A DNA stretch of 64,000 nt from Actinomyces ruminis (GTDB taxonomy: Bacteria > Actinomycetota > Actinomycetes > Actinomycetales > Actinomycetaceae): contig NZ_MTPX02000035.1 in the NCBI RefSeq assembly GCF_002154335.2, forward strand, positions 1 through 64,000, given 5' to 3'. Below, piece after piece: positions 62,491-64,000 of this stretch; position 1 is the first letter of the stretch, and each line of letters opens with the position of its first letter. The translations under genes were made by a program, and so were the position numbers. The notes below the pieces were generated by a model, which saw nothing but the letters and a program-made list of their open reading frames with translations, was not told the DNA's origin and did no database searches.

Positions 62491-64000
62491 GTGCGGCCCG
62501 GCTGCGGGCCCTGCGTCCGGTCGTCCGCCTGGCCGCGCGCGACGCGCGGGCGCACAAGGCCCGCAGCCTGCTGGCGATCCTGTTGGTGGCCGCTCCCCTG
62601 GTAGTGATCGTCGGCTTTCTAGGCACGCGGCTGTCCACCCCACCCACCCGGCAGGCCGCGCTCGCTCCATCCCCGACGGCGCCCAGGCCCTAGTCACCGG
62701 CACCGCCGTCGACCCCGTGGAGGCCCCGTTCCGGCAGGTGCCCGAGGGCGCGCCCGGACCCTGGATGGACTCGCTGGAGACCGTGCCCCTGACCGCGGAC
62801 GAGTTGGCCGACTACCTACCGGGGCGCGATCGCCTCCTGCAGTTCTGGGACTCTGAGGACCTGCTCGCCCTGGCCGACGCCGACGCCGAGCCGGGGGTGA
62901 GCACGACCGCAACCGAGGCAGACCTGCGGGGGGTCGACTCCGGCGCCATCGGCACCTTCACCCTGCGGGAGGCAGATACCGAGGGGCTGGATCTCCTGCT
63001 GCCCCCGCTTACCGCCGGCGCTGCACCCGCCGACGACGCCGACGTCGTCATCACCACCGCCCTGGCCGAGCGCACCGGCGTGGACGTGGGGGAGACGCTC
63101 GCGCTGATCGCCCCGCCCTTCAGCGGCGGGTACTCCACCAACGGACGCATCGCCGAGGTGCTGCAGGACTCCCGGCGTACCTACCGCGTCACCGGCCTGG
63201 TCGACGCCGACGACGCCCGCGCCTGGGCGCTTCCGACCTGGCTGGCACCGGCGGTGCAGGACGACCCGGCCGGCGTCGACACCCACTTCCTGGTCACCGG
63301 CCCCGACCCGGTCACGTGGGAGACCGCCAAGCAGCTGAACGGCGAGATGGCCTTCGCCGTCTCGCGCCACGTGCTCACCAACTACCCGGAGGCCTCCGAG
63401 CTGTATCCGGTAGCCGTCAGTGCCGACTATGTCGTCACTGCCCTGGTCATGACCGTGATCGCCTGCGCCGCCGCCGTGGGTCTGCTGCTGGGGCTAATCA
63501 CCCCCGCCTTCGTGGTCGCCGCCGAGCAGCAGCGCCGCACTCTGGCCCTCGCCTCGGCCGCCGGTGCCGCACCGCGGCAGCTGGCCCGCACCATTACCCT
63601 GCAAGGAGCCGCCATCGGCTGCCTGGGCGGGGTCCTCGGCGCCGGTGGTGGACTCGCCGCCGCCTGGGCGGCCTACCGCATCTTCCAGCCCGAGGTGCAG
63701 GCACTCGCGGGTCTGCCGTGGTGGCTGCCGGCGCTCGCGGTGGCGGGCGCCGCCCTGGCCGGTTGGTTGGCCACACTCGCCCCTGCCCGACGGGTGGTGC
63801 GCATGGAACCGGTCGAGGCGCTCAAACGCGGGAACCGGCCGGCAGACGCCAGCGGTCCGAGGCTGCGTGGAGCCGGCCGCAGGTGGCGTCTGCTCGGTGG
63901 CCTGGTGATCCTAGCGGCGGCGATCGGCTGCGGTCTCGCCTCGCTGCGGGCGCCCCTGCCCACCTACGACGCAGCCGCGGAGATACCGCCGACCCCCGGC
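62487..64000 (+). CDS. FtsX/MacB-type ABC permease, partial, one frame break
   Basis: Starts at GTG 62487 and runs beyond the window. The first helix (LLAILLVAAPLVVIVGFLG) precedes a lost base near 62659, after which a large external domain follows. From about 63430 three hydrophobic helices form the FtsX domain (VVTALVMTVIACAAAVGLLLGL, GAAIGCLGGVLGAGGGLAAAWAA, WWLPALAVAGAALAGWLATLAP), with the usual ARRVVRMEPVEALK coupling motif. It is the partner of the upstream ATPase. Confidence 0.85.

Overview
The window comes from a high-GC Gram-positive actinomycete, most likely an oral or gut Actinomyces-type facultative anaerobe. The reasons are strong G/C bias at third codon positions, many GTG starts, a Tad-pilus gene neighbourhood linked to an Rv3649-type helicase as in Actinobacteria, an oxygen-independent ribonucleotide reductase, and fermentative sugar and organic-acid pathways. 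No rRNA, tRNA or CRISPR array was found.

Layout. 1-1640: end of a permease gene and an ABC ATPase gene, bracketed by inverted arrays of a 23-bp repeat. 1824-7425: a peptide-type ABC importer (two permeases, lipoprotein, double ATPase) behind a tiny polycysteine leader ORF with an overlapping hairpin. 7638-8504: a glutathionyl-hydroquinone-reductase-like enzyme. 8751-11346: a lower-GC cluster of two small proteins and a large protein resembling type VII secretion substrates, followed by transposase debris and a long palindrome. 12267-14790: GNAT protein, DUF4921 protein and a cyclophilin-like lipoprotein. 14843-14974: a 19-bp-period repeat array. 15192-19917: Tad minor pilins, prepilin peptidase and the DECH-box helicase. 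20108-23709: a large SF1 helicase and a small Cys-rich ORF. 23665-28402: L-tartrate dehydratase, DASS transporter and AraC regulator. 28600-30393: a SWIM protein. 30556-42834: an accessory region of toxin-antitoxin genes, truncated helicases, a truncated HsdM, a PH-like protein of unknown role and two paralogous lipoproteins. 43079-51342: a glycoside locus (ROK kinase, GntR regulator, ABC importer, SIS protein, glycosidase). 51448-56690: a deoxyribose operon (deoC, FucP-type permease, DUF4432, PfkB kinase, SorC regulator). 57107-60511: nrdD and nrdG with a decayed RelE/RelB pair between them. 61125-64000: a PadR regulator with an ABC exporter that runs off the end.

A property that affects reading: about 23 frame breaks are visible in otherwise intact conserved genes, and every one that could be resolved is the loss of one base, nearly always in a short G or C run. 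This looks like sequencing error, so those genes are annotated as whole genes with the break noted. Other damage (truncated helicases, HsdM, the HigB remnant, and a nonsense codon in RelE) does not have that form and looks genuine.

The observations I rate highest are the polycysteine leader ORF with its hairpin, the three short-period repeat arrays that switch orientation, and the repeated pattern of toxin-antitoxin and helicase remnants, including a helicase tail fused to the end of an uncharacterised PH-like protein gene.
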